A stretch of DNA of 64,000 nt from an uncultured Alphaproteobacteria bacterium (GCA_937891825.1 CALAHN010000089.1:62001-126000); one strand, 5' to 3'. Shown: positions 50,771 through 61,224, numbered from the stretch's first letter. The notes: a model not told the origin generated them from the sequence alone. Translations and numbers: made by a program.

Positions 50771-51622
50771 TCACTCGATAATCGGTTGATCGCCTTTGAT
50801 CTGAGTTCGGTGCATCAGGCGCCGCGCGCTGGCGTCGAAGGCGTCGCGCCGGTGCAGCACGGCGAGATTGCTCCAGATCAGCAGATCTCCCGCCCGCCAG
50901 GAATGGCGCCAGACATGCTCCGGCCGGGTCGCGGCCGCCCATAGCCGGTCGAGCATGCGCTCGCTTTCCGCGAGTGGCAGGCCGTCGATGTAGGCGTGGG
51001 GGCGGCGTCCGAGGAAGAGCGCGCGGTTTCCGGTTCGGCTGTCCCGGCGGACGATGGGATGCCGGGCGCCGACGGTCTCCGTCGGGTCGGCTGGCTCGAC
51101 GTGACCGCGCCTGAGCATCCCGGCGGAATTGTGCGCGGCGTCGTGGACGAGCGTCAGTCCGGCCGTGGCTTCGCGCAAATCCGCATCCAAAGCCTCGAAG
51201 GCGCGGAACTGATTGGCGAAATAGGTGTCGCCCTGGCCTTCCGGAACCTCGATCGCATAGAGGATCGCTGCTTTCGGCGGCGCCGCGATATAGGTCATGT
51301 CCGCATGCCAGACCGCTTCGCCCGCGCCCAGGTTGCCGACCGGCCGCCCGCCTTCCACGATGTTCGAGATCACGTTGATCATCGGAAACGCCGGCAGGAA
51401 TGGCGCGCCATAGGGATTGGGGCCAGGGGGATCCAGTTCGCCAAAGATTTCAGAGAACCTCTGAAGCGTCGGATCGTCGAGCGACTGATTGCGGAGCAGC
51501 AGGACGAGATGCGCGTCGAGCGCATCCCGAAGCGCCGCCTTGGCCGCAGGCGCCAGCGCCATGGCCGCATCGAGCTCGGTGATTTCCGCGCCGAGCGCCG
51601 CTTCGAAGGGGATTATCTGCAC
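50771..51622 (-). CDS. TauD/TfdA family dioxygenase (copy 3 of 3)
   Basis: A 283-residue Fe(II)/2-oxoglutarate dioxygenase. Iron ligands are His106-x-Asp108 (VWHADMTYI) and His257 (NLAVLHRRDAFD), with arginines following (ARRLMHRTQ). GTG at 51622 (VQIIPFEAALGAEI) is used because the upstream in-frame residues look non-coding. Divergent from a DmdB-like acyl-CoA ligase with only 94 bases between, so they may share control; a joint pathway (hydroxylation of an acid and CoA activation) is inference. Confidence 0.88.
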   Translation of the reverse strand: MQIIPFEAALGAEITELDAAMALAPAAKAALRDALDAHLVLLLRNQSLDDPTLQRFSEIFGELDPPGPNPYGAPFLPAFPMINVISNIVEGGRPVGNLGAGEAVWHADMTYIAAPPKAAILYAIEVPEGQGDTYFANQFRAFEALDADLREATAGLTLVHDAAHNSAGMLRRGHVEPADPTETVGARHPIVRRDSRTGNRALFLGRRPHAYIDGLPLAESERMLDRLWAAATRPEHVWRHSWRAGDLLIWSNLAVLHRRDAFDASARRLMHRTQIKGDQPIIE

Positions 51623-51716
51623 GCGCTTCCGCCTCGCTGAAATCGTTGACCCGCCGCCATGAGATGGCGATAGAGTAGCGGACCTTCGTCGCGCCCGGAA
51701 CCGGACTGTAAGCCCC

Positions 51717-53354
51717 ATGCCGAAATCGCCAAGCCCCTACGACACGCATCTGGACAAGAACCCTGCGAACTATCAGCCGCTGACCCCGCTGCAGTTCCTG
51801 GAAAGGGCGGCCTGGACCTATCCCGACAGGCTGTCGGTCATTCACGGCGGGCGGCGGATGACGTGGGCGGAAACGCGGGAGCGCTGTCACCGGCTGGCGG
51901 ATGCGCTGGCGAAGCGCGGCATCGGCAAGGGCGACACCGTCGCGGTCATGGCCTCCAACACGCCGGAGATGATGGAACTGCATTTCGGCGCGCCGCTGAC
52001 AGGCGCCGTGCTCAACACCATCAACACCCGGCTCGACGCGGCGATCGTCGGCTTCATCCTGGACCATGGCGAGGCCGATGTGGTGTTTGTCGACCGCGAG
52101 TTCTCCGGCGTGATGCGAGAAGCGCTGGCAAGCGCCAAGGTCAGGCCAATCGTCATCGACATCGACGATCCCGAATATGACGGCCCCGGCGAACGGATAG
52201 GCGAATCCGATTTCGAGGCCTTCATCGCGGGCGGCGATCCAGGCTTTTCTTACCGCGCGCCCGACGACGAATGGGATGCGATCTCGTTGAATTATACTTC
52301 GGGCACGACGGGCGACCCGAAGGGCGTCGTGTATCACCATCGCGGCGCCTATCTGAACGCCGCCGCCAACGCGATCACCTGGTCGATGCCGCAGCATCCG
52401 GTCTATCTCTGGACGTTGCCGATGTTCCATTGCAACGGCTGGTGCTTTCCCTGGACCATCGCGCTGCAGGCGGGGACCCATGTCTGCCTGCGCGCCGTCC
52501 GCGCCAAGCCGATCTTCGACGCGATCGCCGATCATAAGGTCGACCATCTCTGCGGGGCGCCGATTGTCCTGAACCTGATCGCGAACGCGGCGCCGGGCGA
52601 CCGCCGGGACTTCGATCACACGGTCAAGATCATGACCGCTGCCGCGCCGCCGCCGCCATCGACCCTGGAGAAGATGGAGGCGCAAGGCTTCGATGTGACC
52701 CATGTCTATGGCTTGACCGAAACCTACGGCCCCAGCGTGGTCTGCGCCTGGCACGAAGCGTGGGACGACCTGCCGCCCGCCGACCGCGCAGCCGTCAAGG
52801 CGCGCCAGGGCGTGCGCTATGCGATGCTGGACGGGCTGGACGTGATCGACCCGGAGAGCATGCAAGCCGCGCCGCGGGACGGCGAAACCATCGCCGAAGT
52901 GATGATGCAGGGCAACATCGTCATGAAAGGCTATCTCAAGAACCCCAAGGCCTCGGACGCGGCGTTCGCCGGCGGCTGGTTCCATTCCGGCGACCTCGGC
53001 GTCATGCACGAAGACGGCTATGTCGGGATCAAGGACCGGTCGAAGGACATCATCATTTCCGGCGGCGAGAACATCTCCTCGGTCGAGGTCGAGCAGGTGC
53101 TTTATCGGCATCCCGCCGTGTCCGAGGCCGCGGTCGTCGCCAAGGCGGACGAGAAATGGGGCGAGACGCCCTGCGCGTTTCTCGAGATCAAGGACGGCGT
53201 CACGGCGCCGAGCGTCGAGGACATCATTCAGTTCTGCCGGAAGAATCTGGCGAGCTTCAAATGCCCGCGCCATGTGGTGTTCGGCCCCTTGCCGAAGACA
53301 TCGACAGGGAAGGTCCAGAAGTTCGTATTGCGTGAGCGGGCGAAGGCGATATAG
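51717..53354 (+). CDS. Medium-chain/DmdB-like acyl-CoA synthetase
   Basis: A 545-residue AMP-forming ligase. The loop [20 protein letters not shown] (about residues 195-214), [39 protein letters not shown] and the catalytic lysine in [10 protein letters not shown] are present. LPMFHCNGW and the overall length are typical of the DmdB/methylmercaptopropionate and medium-chain ligases; the true acid is unknown. Divergent from the third TauD-like gene. Not followed by other pathway genes; rpmJ lies downstream. Confidence 0.92.
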   Translation: MPKSPSPYDTHLDKNPANYQPLTPLQFLERAAWTYPDRLSVIHGGRRMTWAETRERCHRLADALAKRGIGKGDTVAVMASNTPEMMELHFGAPLTGAVLNTINTRLDAAIVGFILDHGEADVVFVDREFSGVMREALASAKVRPIVIDIDDPEYDGPGERIGESDFEAFIAGGDPGFSYRAPDDEWDAISLNYTSGTTGDPKGVVYHHRGAYLNAAANAITWSMPQHPVYLWTLPMFHCNGWCFPWTIALQAGTHVCLRAVRAKPIFDAIADHKVDHLCGAPIVLNLIANAAPGDRRDFDHTVKIMTAAAPPPPSTLEKMEAQGFDVTHVYGLTETYGPSVVCAWHEAWDDLPPADRAAVKARQGVRYAMLDGLDVIDPESMQAAPRDGETIAEVMMQGNIVMKGYLKNPKASDAAFAGGWFHSGDLGVMHEDGYVGIKDRSKDIIISGGENISSVEVEQVLYRHPAVSEAAVVAKADEKWGETPCAFLEIKDGVTAPSVEDIIQFCRKNLASFKCPRHVVFGPLPKTSTGKVQKFVLRERAKAI

Positions 53355-53398
53355 CGCCGCTTTTCGCCGCGCAGAGGCCCCGATACGCCGCTTTGGGT

Positions 53399-53428
53399 TT
53401 GACAGGGCCCATGCGCGTCTTGTATCTA
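53399..53428 (+). promoter_or_regulatory. Candidate rpmJ promoter
   Basis: Perfect -35 TTGACA (53399-53404), 18-base spacer and TATCTA (53423-53428). The first bases after the -35 (GGGCC) and the TATCT -10 are shared with the secA promoter at 61225-61253, which supports a housekeeping sigma-70 site. Leader of about 60 bases to the rpmJ ATG. Confidence 0.55.
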
Positions 53429-53493
53429 GCCCCATCGCGCGCCAACCGGACGGTTCGGCGCGTCTTTGTTGTGATGAATTGAAGGCTGGTCCC

Positions 53494-53619
53494 ATGAAGG
53501 TCGTGCGCTCCTTGAAGACGATTAAGAACCGCCATCGCGCGAGCCAGATCGTGCGCCGTCGCGGCCGCATCTACGTCATCAACAAGGAAGTCCGGAAGTT
53601 CAAAGCTCGCCAGGGCTAA
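53494..53619 (+). CDS. rpmJ: 50S ribosomal protein L36
   Basis: A 41-residue protein, [15 protein letters not shown] to KFKARQG, of the alphaproteobacterial L36 type. The zinc-binding cysteines of the bacillary form are absent ([16 protein letters not shown]), as in the alternate (zinc-independent) L36. Located alone, away from the ribosomal operons, which is normal in this class. Its own promoter is visible upstream. Confidence 0.95.
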   Translation: MKVVRSLKTIKNRHRASQIVRRRGRIYVINKEVRKFKARQG

Positions 53620-53726
53620 GACTGACGGCGCGGCCCGCCCGCTTGGCGGAAAGGCTGCTTGCATAATCTTTGCCGCTCCGGTTACCTCACGCGACGCTCA
53701 AGTCCCGCACGAGGTATCTGGCCTGG

Positions 53727-55022
53727 ATGCAAACGAATTTTACGCTAGCCCAGCTTCAAGACGCGGACGTGGCGGAATCGGAGAAGATTCTGCGAACCTG
53801 CGTGCATTGCGGCTTCTGCACGGCGACCTGCCCGACATACGTCCTGCTTGGCGATGAACTGGATAGCCCCCGCGGCCGCATCTACCAGATCAAGGACATG
53901 CTGGAGAACGACCGCCCGGCGACGGCGACGGTCGTCAAGCATCTTGATCGCTGCCTGTCCTGTCTCTCCTGCATGACGACCTGCCCATCGGGCGTGCACT
54001 ATCAGCACCTGATCGACCATGCCCGGCATCACGTCGAGAAGACCTTCAAGCGGCCCTTCCTGGACCGCGCGCTGCGGGCGGCGCTGCCGCATATCCTGCC
54101 TTATCCGAACCGCTTCCGCGCGGCCTTGGCGGCGGCGTGGTTCGCCCGGCCATTCGCCCGGTTCGCTCCCGGCCGGCTGGGGGCGATGCTGCGCCTGACG
54201 CCCGCGTCCATCCCGCCCCGGTCGCCGATCGAGGGGCCTGGCGTGCACCGGGCCGAGGGGACGCGCATCAAGCGCGTCGCGCTGCTCGCCGGCTGCGCCC
54301 AGCAAGCGCTGGACCCGGCCATCAACGAAGCGACGATCCGCCTGCTGCAACGCCACGGCGTCGAGGTGACGGTCGCCAGGGGCGCCGGCTGCTGCGGGGC
54401 GCTTGTTCATCACATGGGCAAGGCCGAGGCCGGCCATGCCGCCGCCCGGCAGAATATCGACGCCTGGACCGCCGAAATGGAGGGCGAGGGGCTGGACGCG
54501 ATCGTGATCAACGCCTCCGGCTGCGGTACGAGCGTCAAGGATTATGGCTTCATGCTGCGCGAAGACCCGGCCTATGCGGCGAAAGCTCAGGCGGTTTCGG
54601 CGATCACGCGGGACATTGTCGAGGTCATGCTCGAGATCGGCCTCAAAAACCCGCGCCCGCCAGAAATGCTTCGCCTGGCCTATCATTCCGCCTGTTCGAT
54701 GCAGCACGGCCAGCAATTGAAGGACGAGCCGAAAGCCTTGCTGGAGGACGCGGGCTTCCGGGTCATGACCCCGGCGGAGCCGCATCTCTGCTGTGGCTCG
54801 GCGGGGGTCTATAACATTCTGCAGCCGGAAATCGCCGGGCGGCTGAAAGCGCGCAAGGCCGCCAATCTGGCGAAACTGAAGCCGGATGCGATCGCCGCCG
54901 GAAACATCGGCTGCATGACCCAGTTGCAAGGCGCCGCCGGCGCGCCGGTCGTGCATACGGCGGAACTGCTTGACTGGGCGACTGGCGGGCCGAAACCGAA
55001 GAAGCTCGGAGGGATCGCCTGA
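53727..55022 (+). CDS. glcF: Glycolate oxidase iron-sulfur subunit GlcF
   Basis: A 431-residue protein with two [4Fe-4S] motifs, CVHCGFCTATCPTY (about residues 25-38) and CLSCLSCMTTCPSG (about 75-88), followed by two CCG domains (GCCGALVHHMG and LCCGSAG). GlcF passes electrons from the flavin subunits GlcD/GlcE to the quinone pool in glycolate oxidation. The ATG at 53727 is chosen; the upstream in-frame residues overlap the rpmJ-side gap. glcD and glcE are not adjacent (rpmJ lies upstream, an MFS gene convergent downstream), so this is a lone copy. Confidence 0.9.
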   Translation: MQTNFTLAQLQDADVAESEKILRTCVHCGFCTATCPTYVLLGDELDSPRGRIYQIKDMLENDRPATATVVKHLDRCLSCLSCMTTCPSGVHYQHLIDHARHHVEKTFKRPFLDRALRAALPHILPYPNRFRAALAAAWFARPFARFAPGRLGAMLRLTPASIPPRSPIEGPGVHRAEGTRIKRVALLAGCAQQALDPAINEATIRLLQRHGVEVTVARGAGCCGALVHHMGKAEAGHAAARQNIDAWTAEMEGEGLDAIVINASGCGTSVKDYGFMLREDPAYAAKAQAVSAITRDIVEVMLEIGLKNPRPPEMLRLAYHSACSMQHGQQLKDEPKALLEDAGFRVMTPAEPHLCCGSAGVYNILQPEIAGRLKARKAANLAKLKPDAIAAGNIGCMTQLQGAAGAPVVHTAELLDWATGGPKPKKLGGIA

Positions 55023-55055
55023 GCGTCGATAGTCGGTTCGAGATCGCTCGGTCGA

Positions 55056-56606
55056 TCAGGCCTTCGGCTTGCTGCGGCGGCCCATGATGTAGGCGGGAAT
55101 GAGCGCCGCCGCGGCGATCGCGGCCGTCAGCATGAATGTGTCCTGAAAGCCTTGCGTGTGGCCCTGAGCGTAAACTGCGTCGCCCAGATAGAGCAGCGCG
55201 CCCGCCGATGCGTCCGCGGCCGAAACGCCGGCGTCGCGCATCAACCCGGCCGTGATCGCCAGCAATTCCTGACTGGCCGAATTGTCGGGCGTCTGGCTGG
55301 CGGCGATGGTCTGGACGTGGACCGCCGTGGCGCTTTCCAGAAAGACCACCATCAGGTTGACGCCAGCGGCGCCGCCGAGCGTCCGAACAAAGTTCACCAT
55401 GCCGGCCCCCTGGCTGACCTGCTCCGGTCTCAGCGATCGGAGCGCGCCGGTATTCAGCGAGGGAATGATCAGGGAAAGCCCGAAGCGGTTGACCAGCGTG
55501 AAGAAGACGAAAAGCCAATATGGCGTATTGGCGTCCGAGACCGACATCAAAAGAAAGCCGACGCCGAACCAGAACAGGCCGGCCATGATCAGGATATGGG
55601 CCGGGAACCGGTCGACCAGGCGCCCGGCCGTCGGGAACATCACGACCATCAGCATCCCGGCCGGGATCAGGGCGACGCCGGCCTTCGTCGCGGAGAAGCC
55701 CTGGACCTGCTGCATGAAGACGGCGATCGCGTAGATCGATCCAAACATCCCGAAGCCGAAGATGATCCCGACGACGGCGGCGGAGGCGAAGCGCGGATTG
55801 GCGTAGAGGCGCAAGTCCAGCATCGGCGCCTTGGCCGTGAGCTGGCGCCAGATGAATATCAGGGTCGAGAGGACGCCAAGCGTCAGCTCAAGCACGATCC
55901 GATCCGACGACCAGCCGAAACGATGGCCGCTCGCCATGCCGTCCAGCAGCAAGCCAAGGGCGCATGCCATGAAGAACAGGCCGGCCCAATCGAAGCGTCG
56001 GGTCATGGTCGTGCTGCCCGAGGGCAGGAAGGCGCCGCCGGCCAGGGCCGCGCCGAACGCCATGGGCAGCGGCAGCAGGAACACGTAGCGCCAGCCAAGT
56101 TCGTCCGTGACGATGCCGCCAAGCGCGGGGCCGAGGGCCGGGGCGAGGACGACCCCCAGGCTGAACATGCCCATGGCCGCGCCCCGGCGTTCCGGCGGAA
56201 ACACGGTGAAGATGATCGCCATGGTGAAGGGCTGGATCAAACCGGCGCAGAAGCCCTGGATGACCCGCGCCACGATGATCGTGTTCATATCCGGCGCGCC
56301 AGCCGCCAGGAACGACCCGCTGACGAAAGCCGCCATGGTCGCCAGGAACACGGCGCGCTGGCCGAAGCGCTGCTGCAGCCAGGACGTCAGCAGCATTGCT
56401 CCGGTCATGGCGGCGAAATAGGCGGTGGAGAGCCACTGCGCCTGATCCTGGCCGACGCCGAAGGCCCCCATGACGGCGGGCACGGCCGTGTTGACGCTGG
56501 TCGACGACAGCACCATGGCGATCATGCCGATCAGGCCGGAGCCTGTCATCAGCCAGCGCTCAGTCTCCGTGTAGTGCTGATAGCTTTGGCCGGCGGCAAT
56601 CGCCAT
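55056..56606 (-). CDS. emrB: DHA2-family multidrug efflux permease (EmrB type)
   Basis: A 516-residue, 14-helix major facilitator permease of the DHA2 group. The motif-C-like GVVLAPALGPALGGIVTD and motif A (LQQRFGQRAVF) are visible, as are long hydrophobic segments through residue 515. Works with a membrane-fusion partner to export hydrophobic toxicants. Starts six bases after the emrA-like stop; third gene of the marR-emrA-emrB operon, with a MarR operator at the head. Confidence 0.94.
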   Translation of the reverse strand: MAIAAGQSYQHYTETERWLMTGSGLIGMIAMVLSSTSVNTAVPAVMGAFGVGQDQAQWLSTAYFAAMTGAMLLTSWLQQRFGQRAVFLATMAAFVSGSFLAAGAPDMNTIIVARVIQGFCAGLIQPFTMAIIFTVFPPERRGAAMGMFSLGVVLAPALGPALGGIVTDELGWRYVFLLPLPMAFGAALAGGAFLPSGSTTMTRRFDWAGLFFMACALGLLLDGMASGHRFGWSSDRIVLELTLGVLSTLIFIWRQLTAKAPMLDLRLYANPRFASAAVVGIIFGFGMFGSIYAIAVFMQQVQGFSATKAGVALIPAGMLMVVMFPTAGRLVDRFPAHILIMAGLFWFGVGFLLMSVSDANTPYWLFVFFTLVNRFGLSLIIPSLNTGALRSLRPEQVSQGAGMVNFVRTLGGAAGVNLMVVFLESATAVHVQTIAASQTPDNSASQELLAITAGLMRDAGVSAADASAGALLYLGDAVYAQGHTQGFQDTFMLTAAIAAAALIPAYIMGRRSKPKA

Positions 56607-56612
56607 TGCAGC

Positions 56613-57776
56613 TTACAAGGCTTCGGCGACGTTGATATCGACCTCGACCATCATGCCTGGCGCAAGCTGGCGGGGCTGCTCGACGAACACGATCTTGACC
56701 GGAATGCGTTGGGTCACCTTGGTGAAATTCCCGCTTGGATTTGGCGTTGGCAGAAGGGCGAAACGCGAGGTCGCCGCCGTGCCGATCCGTGCGACCCGAC
56801 CGACAAACTTGTCGTCGGGGAAGGCGTCGACCGTCACTTCGACCCGCTGGCCGACCTTGAGGCGCCTGACCTGAGTTTCCTTGATGTTCGCTTCGATCCA
56901 GACATCCTCCGGGTCGTGCATCATCAGCAGGCGCCGGCCTTCGCCGACGAATTCCCCTTGCTCGATGAAGACGCGGTCGATGATGCCCGCCTTGGGCGCC
57001 CTGACGGCGCGTTGCTCGATCAGGGCTTCGTGACGGGCGATCTGCGCGCCCAATTGCGCCTCCCGAAAGGCCAGGCTGGCAAGCTCGCGCTCGATTACGG
57101 TGAGTTCGCCTTTGTCCGCTTCCGCTTCCGCCGCCTCGCCGCGAGACGAGGCGATCTCGGCGTCCGCGCGCCGCACTTCGCTCAGCAGGCGGGACACATC
57201 CGCTTGCGCCCGGTCCAGCCGCGCCTTGGCGATGACGCGCCGCTCAAACAGATTTTGGAACCGCGCAAGTTCCTGCTTCGCCAGCGTCAGGTCGGCTGAC
57301 AGCGAATCGCGCCTGGCCTGTTGGGCGCGGACGCTGGTCAAGCGGGTTTGATAGCGGCTGTCGGTCTGACGGGTGACCATATCGGTCTTGGCGGCATATT
57401 GCCCGCGTTCGGTGCGGATGGCGGCAAGCTCGGCGCGGAGCGCTTCAAGTTCGTAGATCTGAATCTTGTCGTCGATCTGCGCCAGAAGTTCGCCAGCTGC
57501 GACCGTCTGTCCGGCATCGACGATCAGTGTCTTCAGCATGCCGTCAACCCGGCTGCCGACAGTGACATGATCGGTCACGACACGGGCGTCATATTCATAG
57601 ACATGGGTCATGCGCAGCATGACTTCCCGGGCGGCGAAGCCGATAGCGATAAGGGCCACGAGCCCGATGACCGCATTCCTGAGGAGTTTCGAGCTTTGCC
57701 GAAAGCGGCCGCGGCGCGCAGTGGGCGGCGGCGCGATCTGGGCAGGTTCTTCGGGCTTCGTGGGCGCTTCCGCCAT
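56613..57776 (-). CDS. emrA: HlyD/EmrA-family membrane fusion protein
   Basis: A 387-residue periplasmic adaptor with one N-terminal transmembrane helix (about residues 34-53), a lipoyl-like VGSRVDGMLKTLIVDAGQTVAAGELLAQID segment, long coiled-coil helices (about residues 115-250), a second lipoyl half (AVRAPKAGIIDRVFIEQGEFV) and a beta-barrel region (DVWIEANIKETQVRRLKVGQ). Partner of the EmrB-like permease. Its ATG lies one base before the MarR stop in the operon order, so the three genes are cotranscribed. Confidence 0.93.
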   Translation of the reverse strand: MAEAPTKPEEPAQIAPPPTARRGRFRQSSKLLRNAVIGLVALIAIGFAAREVMLRMTHVYEYDARVVTDHVTVGSRVDGMLKTLIVDAGQTVAAGELLAQIDDKIQIYELEALRAELAAIRTERGQYAAKTDMVTRQTDSRYQTRLTSVRAQQARRDSLSADLTLAKQELARFQNLFERRVIAKARLDRAQADVSRLLSEVRRADAEIASSRGEAAEAEADKGELTVIERELASLAFREAQLGAQIARHEALIEQRAVRAPKAGIIDRVFIEQGEFVGEGRRLLMMHDPEDVWIEANIKETQVRRLKVGQRVEVTVDAFPDDKFVGRVARIGTAATSRFALLPTPNPSGNFTKVTQRIPVKIVFVEQPRQLAPGMMVEVDINVAEAL

Positions 57777-57777
57777 T

Positions 57778-58266
57778 TCAGGCTATCTCCTCTGCCGGCG
57801 CTTTCGCCAGCGTTTCAAACCGCGCGATCAGGCGCCGCGTCAAAGCGTCGGCGGCTTGCAGCTCGGCGGCGTCCGCGTCGCTCAGGACCTCCTGGCGCAA
57901 CGACGTCGCGATCTCATCGACGACATGGAACTTGGCTTCCCCCAGCGCCGTCAATCGCACCCGCTTGACCCGCCGGTCCTGTTGGTCCTCCCGGCGGTTG
58001 ACCAGCCCCGCTTTCTCAAGCTGGTCGATCTGGCGGACAAGCGTCGGCCCGGTGACGCCGGCGCGTTCCGCCAGGTCCAGCTGCGCCATGCCGTCCTCCG
58101 GCGCCTCGTGCAGATGCACGAGCAGCAGCCAGCGAGCCTGCGACAGCCCTAATGGCCGCAGTCGATTATCGAGCTCGGTTCGCCAGAGACGGGCGAGATG
58201 CCCAACCTGTCGGCCGAAAGAAGGCGGATACGCCATGCCGTCCATATCCACTTTACGGGGACGCAC
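57778..58266 (-). CDS. MarR-family transcriptional regulator of the efflux operon
   Basis: A 162-residue winged-helix dimer (155 from the ATG at 58245). The DNA-binding part reads GVTGPTLVRQIDQLEKAGLVNRREDQQDRRVKRVRLT, with the DRR wing. MarR proteins repress their own operon until a small toxicant binds. The GTG at 58266 would leave a leader of only a few bases from the promoter at 58283-58312, so the ATG at 58245 (MDGMAYPP) or 58236 may be the real start. Head of the marR-emrA-emrB operon. Confidence 0.92.
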   Translation of the reverse strand: MRPRKVDMDGMAYPPSFGRQVGHLARLWRTELDNRLRPLGLSQARWLLLVHLHEAPEDGMAQLDLAERAGVTGPTLVRQIDQLEKAGLVNRREDQQDRRVKRVRLTALGEAKFHVVDEIATSLRQEVLSDADAAELQAADALTRRLIARFETLAKAPAEEIA

Positions 58267-58282
58267 ATAATTGCGACGCTAT

Positions 58283-58312
58283 ATATTAGCATCCTAACTA
58301 AAAAGATGTGAA
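58283..58312 (-). promoter_or_regulatory. Promoter of the marR-emrAB operon with overlapping operator
   Basis: On the minus strand TTCACA (58307-58312), an 18-base spacer and TAATAT (58283-58288). The inverted repeat TTAG-CATC-CTAA (58286-58297) overlaps the -10 and spacer and matches the form of MarR-family operators, so binding would block RNA polymerase. Autoregulation is inferred from position. Confidence 0.6.
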
Positions 58313-58415
58313 GCAGGTTCGTTCAGCGTTGCAAGCTGAGGCCGATCTTCAGTCTGGGCGGCATGAGGTCGACGGGGCTACGGCTCGCACGGTCGCCCCT
58401 TGGCGTCAGCGTGTT

Positions 58416-61142
58416 TCAGACCTTGCCGTGGCAGTGCTTGTATTTCTTACCGGAGCCGCAAGGGCAGGGCTCATTCCGGGGGACGCGGCCCCATGTGGCC
58501 GGATCGTTCTGATCGACCGCCGCATTGTGGACCGTGCGCGACTGGCGCGGCTCCTGCAGCGACCGGCGCGGCGGTTCAGCCCCGTCGCCGCTCAACATCG
58601 GCTCGGCCTCGGGATGCTCTTCGCGCATGGGGCCCGGCTGGGTCATCGGCCCGGGCTCCGGCACGGGCGCCTGGATCTGGAGATGCAGCAAAGAGGCCGT
58701 CACGATGCTGCGCAGGCGCCCAAGCATGGTTTCAAACAGCTCGAAGGCTTCATGCTTGTATTCGTTCAAGGGATCGCGTTGGGCGTAGGCCCGAAGGCCG
58801 ATGCCCTGTCGGAGATGATCCAGCGCTAGCAGATGTTCCTTCCAGACCTGATCGAGCAATTGCAGGAGCACGCTCTTCTCGGCGAACCGCATCATGTCAG
58901 GGCCGAAATTCGCGGCCTTCTCGGCGAGCCGACGATCAATGTCGCCCAGAATGCGATCCCGGATTTCCTCATCCGCGATGCCTTCTTCCTGAGCCCATTC
59001 CGGGACCGAGTATTCCAGGCCGAGATTGGCGAGCAGCGCCGCCTGCAGGCCGATCGCATCCCATTGGTCCGGCAAGGCGTTCGGCGGAATGTGGGACGCG
59101 ACAAGGTCTTCGACGACCTGCCGGCGCATGTCCTCGACATCATCGCGGACGTCGTCGGCATCCATGATTTCGCGGCGTTGTTCGTAGACGACCTTCCGTT
59201 GATCGTTCATCACATCGTCGAAGCGCAGCAGGTTCTTGCGGATTTCGAAATTGCGCGCCTCGACCTTGCCTTGCGCCTTTTCGAGCGCCCGGTTGATCCA
59301 GGGGTGCACGATCGCTTCGTCGTCCTTGAGGCCGAGCCGGCGCAGCACGCTGTCCATGCGCTCCGAGCCGAAGATGCGCATCAGATCGTCTTCGAGGCTG
59401 ATATAGAATTTCGAGGCGCCCGGGTCGCCCTGGCGGCCCGACCGGCCGCGAAGCTGGTTGTCGATGCGCCGGCTCTCGTGGCGTTCTGTCGCAAGCACGA
59501 AGAGCCCGCCGGCGGCGAGGGCGATTTTCTTGTCGGCCGCGATCTCCGTGTCGATCGCTTCGATGATGCGTTCGCGTTCGGCTTCGTCCGTGACGTCCGC
59601 CAATTGGGCTTCGCGCATCATGTCGCGATTGCCGCCAAGCTGAATGTCCGTGCCGCGTCCGGCCATGTTGGTCGCGATCGTGACCGCGCCGGGCTTGCCG
59701 GCCAGCGCGATGATCTTGGCCTCTTGCTCGTGATAGCGCGCGTTCAGGACCTGATGCGGGATGCCGGCCTTATCGAGATGCCCGGAGAGCCCCTCGGATT
59801 TTTCGATGGATACCGTGCCGACGAGGATCGGCTGGCGGTTGGTATGGCGTTCCTGGATTTCCTTGACGATCGCCCGGTTCTTTTCGGCCATGGACCGATA
59901 AACCTCGTCGTCAAAATCCTTCCGCATCACGTTGACATTGGTCGGAATTTCGACGACGCGCAGCTTGTAGATTTCCTCGAACTCGCCCGCTTCGGTCATG
60001 GCCGTGCCGGTCATGCCGGCGAGCTTCGGGTAGAGCCGGAAGTAATTCTGGAACGTGATCGACGCGAGCGTCTGGTTCTCGACCTGGACCTCGACGCCTT
60101 CCTTGGCTTCAAGGGCTTGATGCAGACCCTCGGAATAGCGGCGGCCTTCCATGGCGCGGCCGGTAAATTCGTCGATGATGACGACCTTGCCGTCCCGGAC
60201 CATGTAGTCGGTATCGCGCTCGAACAGGGTCTGCGCCCGGAGCGCCTGATTGACGTGGTGCACGATGGAGACGTTGACGATGTCGTAGAGCCCGCCTTCC
60301 TTCAGGATGCCAGCTTCCTTCAGCGCGGCTTCGATTTTTTCCGTGCCGACGTCGGTCATGCCGACCGCGCGCGCTTTCTCATCCTTTTCATAGTCTTCGG
60401 GCGTGACATGGCGGACCACGTCATTGACCAGACGATATAGTTCGGACGACTGCTCAGCGGCGCCGGAGATGATCAGCGGCGTTCTGGCCTCATCGATCAG
60501 GATCGAATCAACTTCATCGACGATGGCGAAATTGAACGGCCGCTGCACCATGTCGTCCAGGCGGAACTTCATGTTGTCGCGGAGATAGTCGAAGCCGAAC
60601 TCGTTGTTCGTGCCATAGGTGACGTCGCAGGCGTATTCCCGGCGGCGTTCGTCGTCCATCAGGCCATGGACAATGCACCCGACCGAGAGACCGAGGAAGT
60701 TGTAGACGGCGCTCATCCATCCGGCGTCGCGTTTCGCCAGATAGTCATTCACCGTAATGACATGCACGCCTTTTTGCTGAATGGCGTTCAGGTAGACCGC
60801 CAGCGTCGCGACCAGAGTCTTGCCTTCGCCGGTCTTCATTTCCGCGATCATGCCGTTGTGCAGCACGAGGCCGCCCATCAACTGCACATCGAAATGGCGC
60901 TGGCCCAGCGCGCGCTTGGCGGCTTCGCGGACGGCCGCGAACGCCTCGGGCACGAGCGCGTCGAGCTTTTCGCCGCCGTCGAGCCGCGCCCGGAACTTCG
61001 CCGTCAGCCAGCGAATCTCGTCGTCCGAGAGCGCCTCGTAGTCCGATTCGAGCGCATTGACGGCGGTGACGACGCTGCGCAGCGTCTTAACGTATCGGTC
61101 GTTGGCCGAACCAAAAACGCGCTTAACGATTGCGCCAATCAT
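58416..61142 (-). CDS. secA: Preprotein translocase subunit SecA
   Basis: A 908-residue motor ATPase of the Sec pathway. Walker A is MKTGEGKT (about residues 102-109); the [51 protein letters not shown] and MAGRGTDI blocks follow. The C-terminus carries the SecB/zinc-binding tail CxCx8CH ([15 protein letters not shown]). ATG at 61142 ([11 protein letters not shown]) fits the family and has a GAGG site; the longer frame upstream covers the promoter. Divergent from the PPIase gene. Confidence 0.98.
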   Translation of the reverse strand: MIGAIVKRVFGSANDRYVKTLRSVVTAVNALESDYEALSDDEIRWLTAKFRARLDGGEKLDALVPEAFAAVREAAKRALGQRHFDVQLMGGLVLHNGMIAEMKTGEGKTLVATLAVYLNAIQQKGVHVITVNDYLAKRDAGWMSAVYNFLGLSVGCIVHGLMDDERRREYACDVTYGTNNEFGFDYLRDNMKFRLDDMVQRPFNFAIVDEVDSILIDEARTPLIISGAAEQSSELYRLVNDVVRHVTPEDYEKDEKARAVGMTDVGTEKIEAALKEAGILKEGGLYDIVNVSIVHHVNQALRAQTLFERDTDYMVRDGKVVIIDEFTGRAMEGRRYSEGLHQALEAKEGVEVQVENQTLASITFQNYFRLYPKLAGMTGTAMTEAGEFEEIYKLRVVEIPTNVNVMRKDFDDEVYRSMAEKNRAIVKEIQERHTNRQPILVGTVSIEKSEGLSGHLDKAGIPHQVLNARYHEQEAKIIALAGKPGAVTIATNMAGRGTDIQLGGNRDMMREAQLADVTDEAERERIIEAIDTEIAADKKIALAAGGLFVLATERHESRRIDNQLRGRSGRQGDPGASKFYISLEDDLMRIFGSERMDSVLRRLGLKDDEAIVHPWINRALEKAQGKVEARNFEIRKNLLRFDDVMNDQRKVVYEQRREIMDADDVRDDVEDMRRQVVEDLVASHIPPNALPDQWDAIGLQAALLANLGLEYSVPEWAQEEGIADEEIRDRILGDIDRRLAEKAANFGPDMMRFAEKSVLLQLLDQVWKEHLLALDHLRQGIGLRAYAQRDPLNEYKHEAFELFETMLGRLRSIVTASLLHLQIQAPVPEPGPMTQPGPMREEHPEAEPMLSGDGAEPPRRSLQEPRQSRTVHNAAVDQNDPATWGRVPRNEPCPCGSGKKYKHCHGKV

Positions 61143-61224
61143 GAATGCCTCGATTTCCTGGAGCCGTGGGGCCGGAACCCTGTCTATGCAATCTTTAAAA
61201 ATCGCCTGGATCGCGTAGGGTTGA

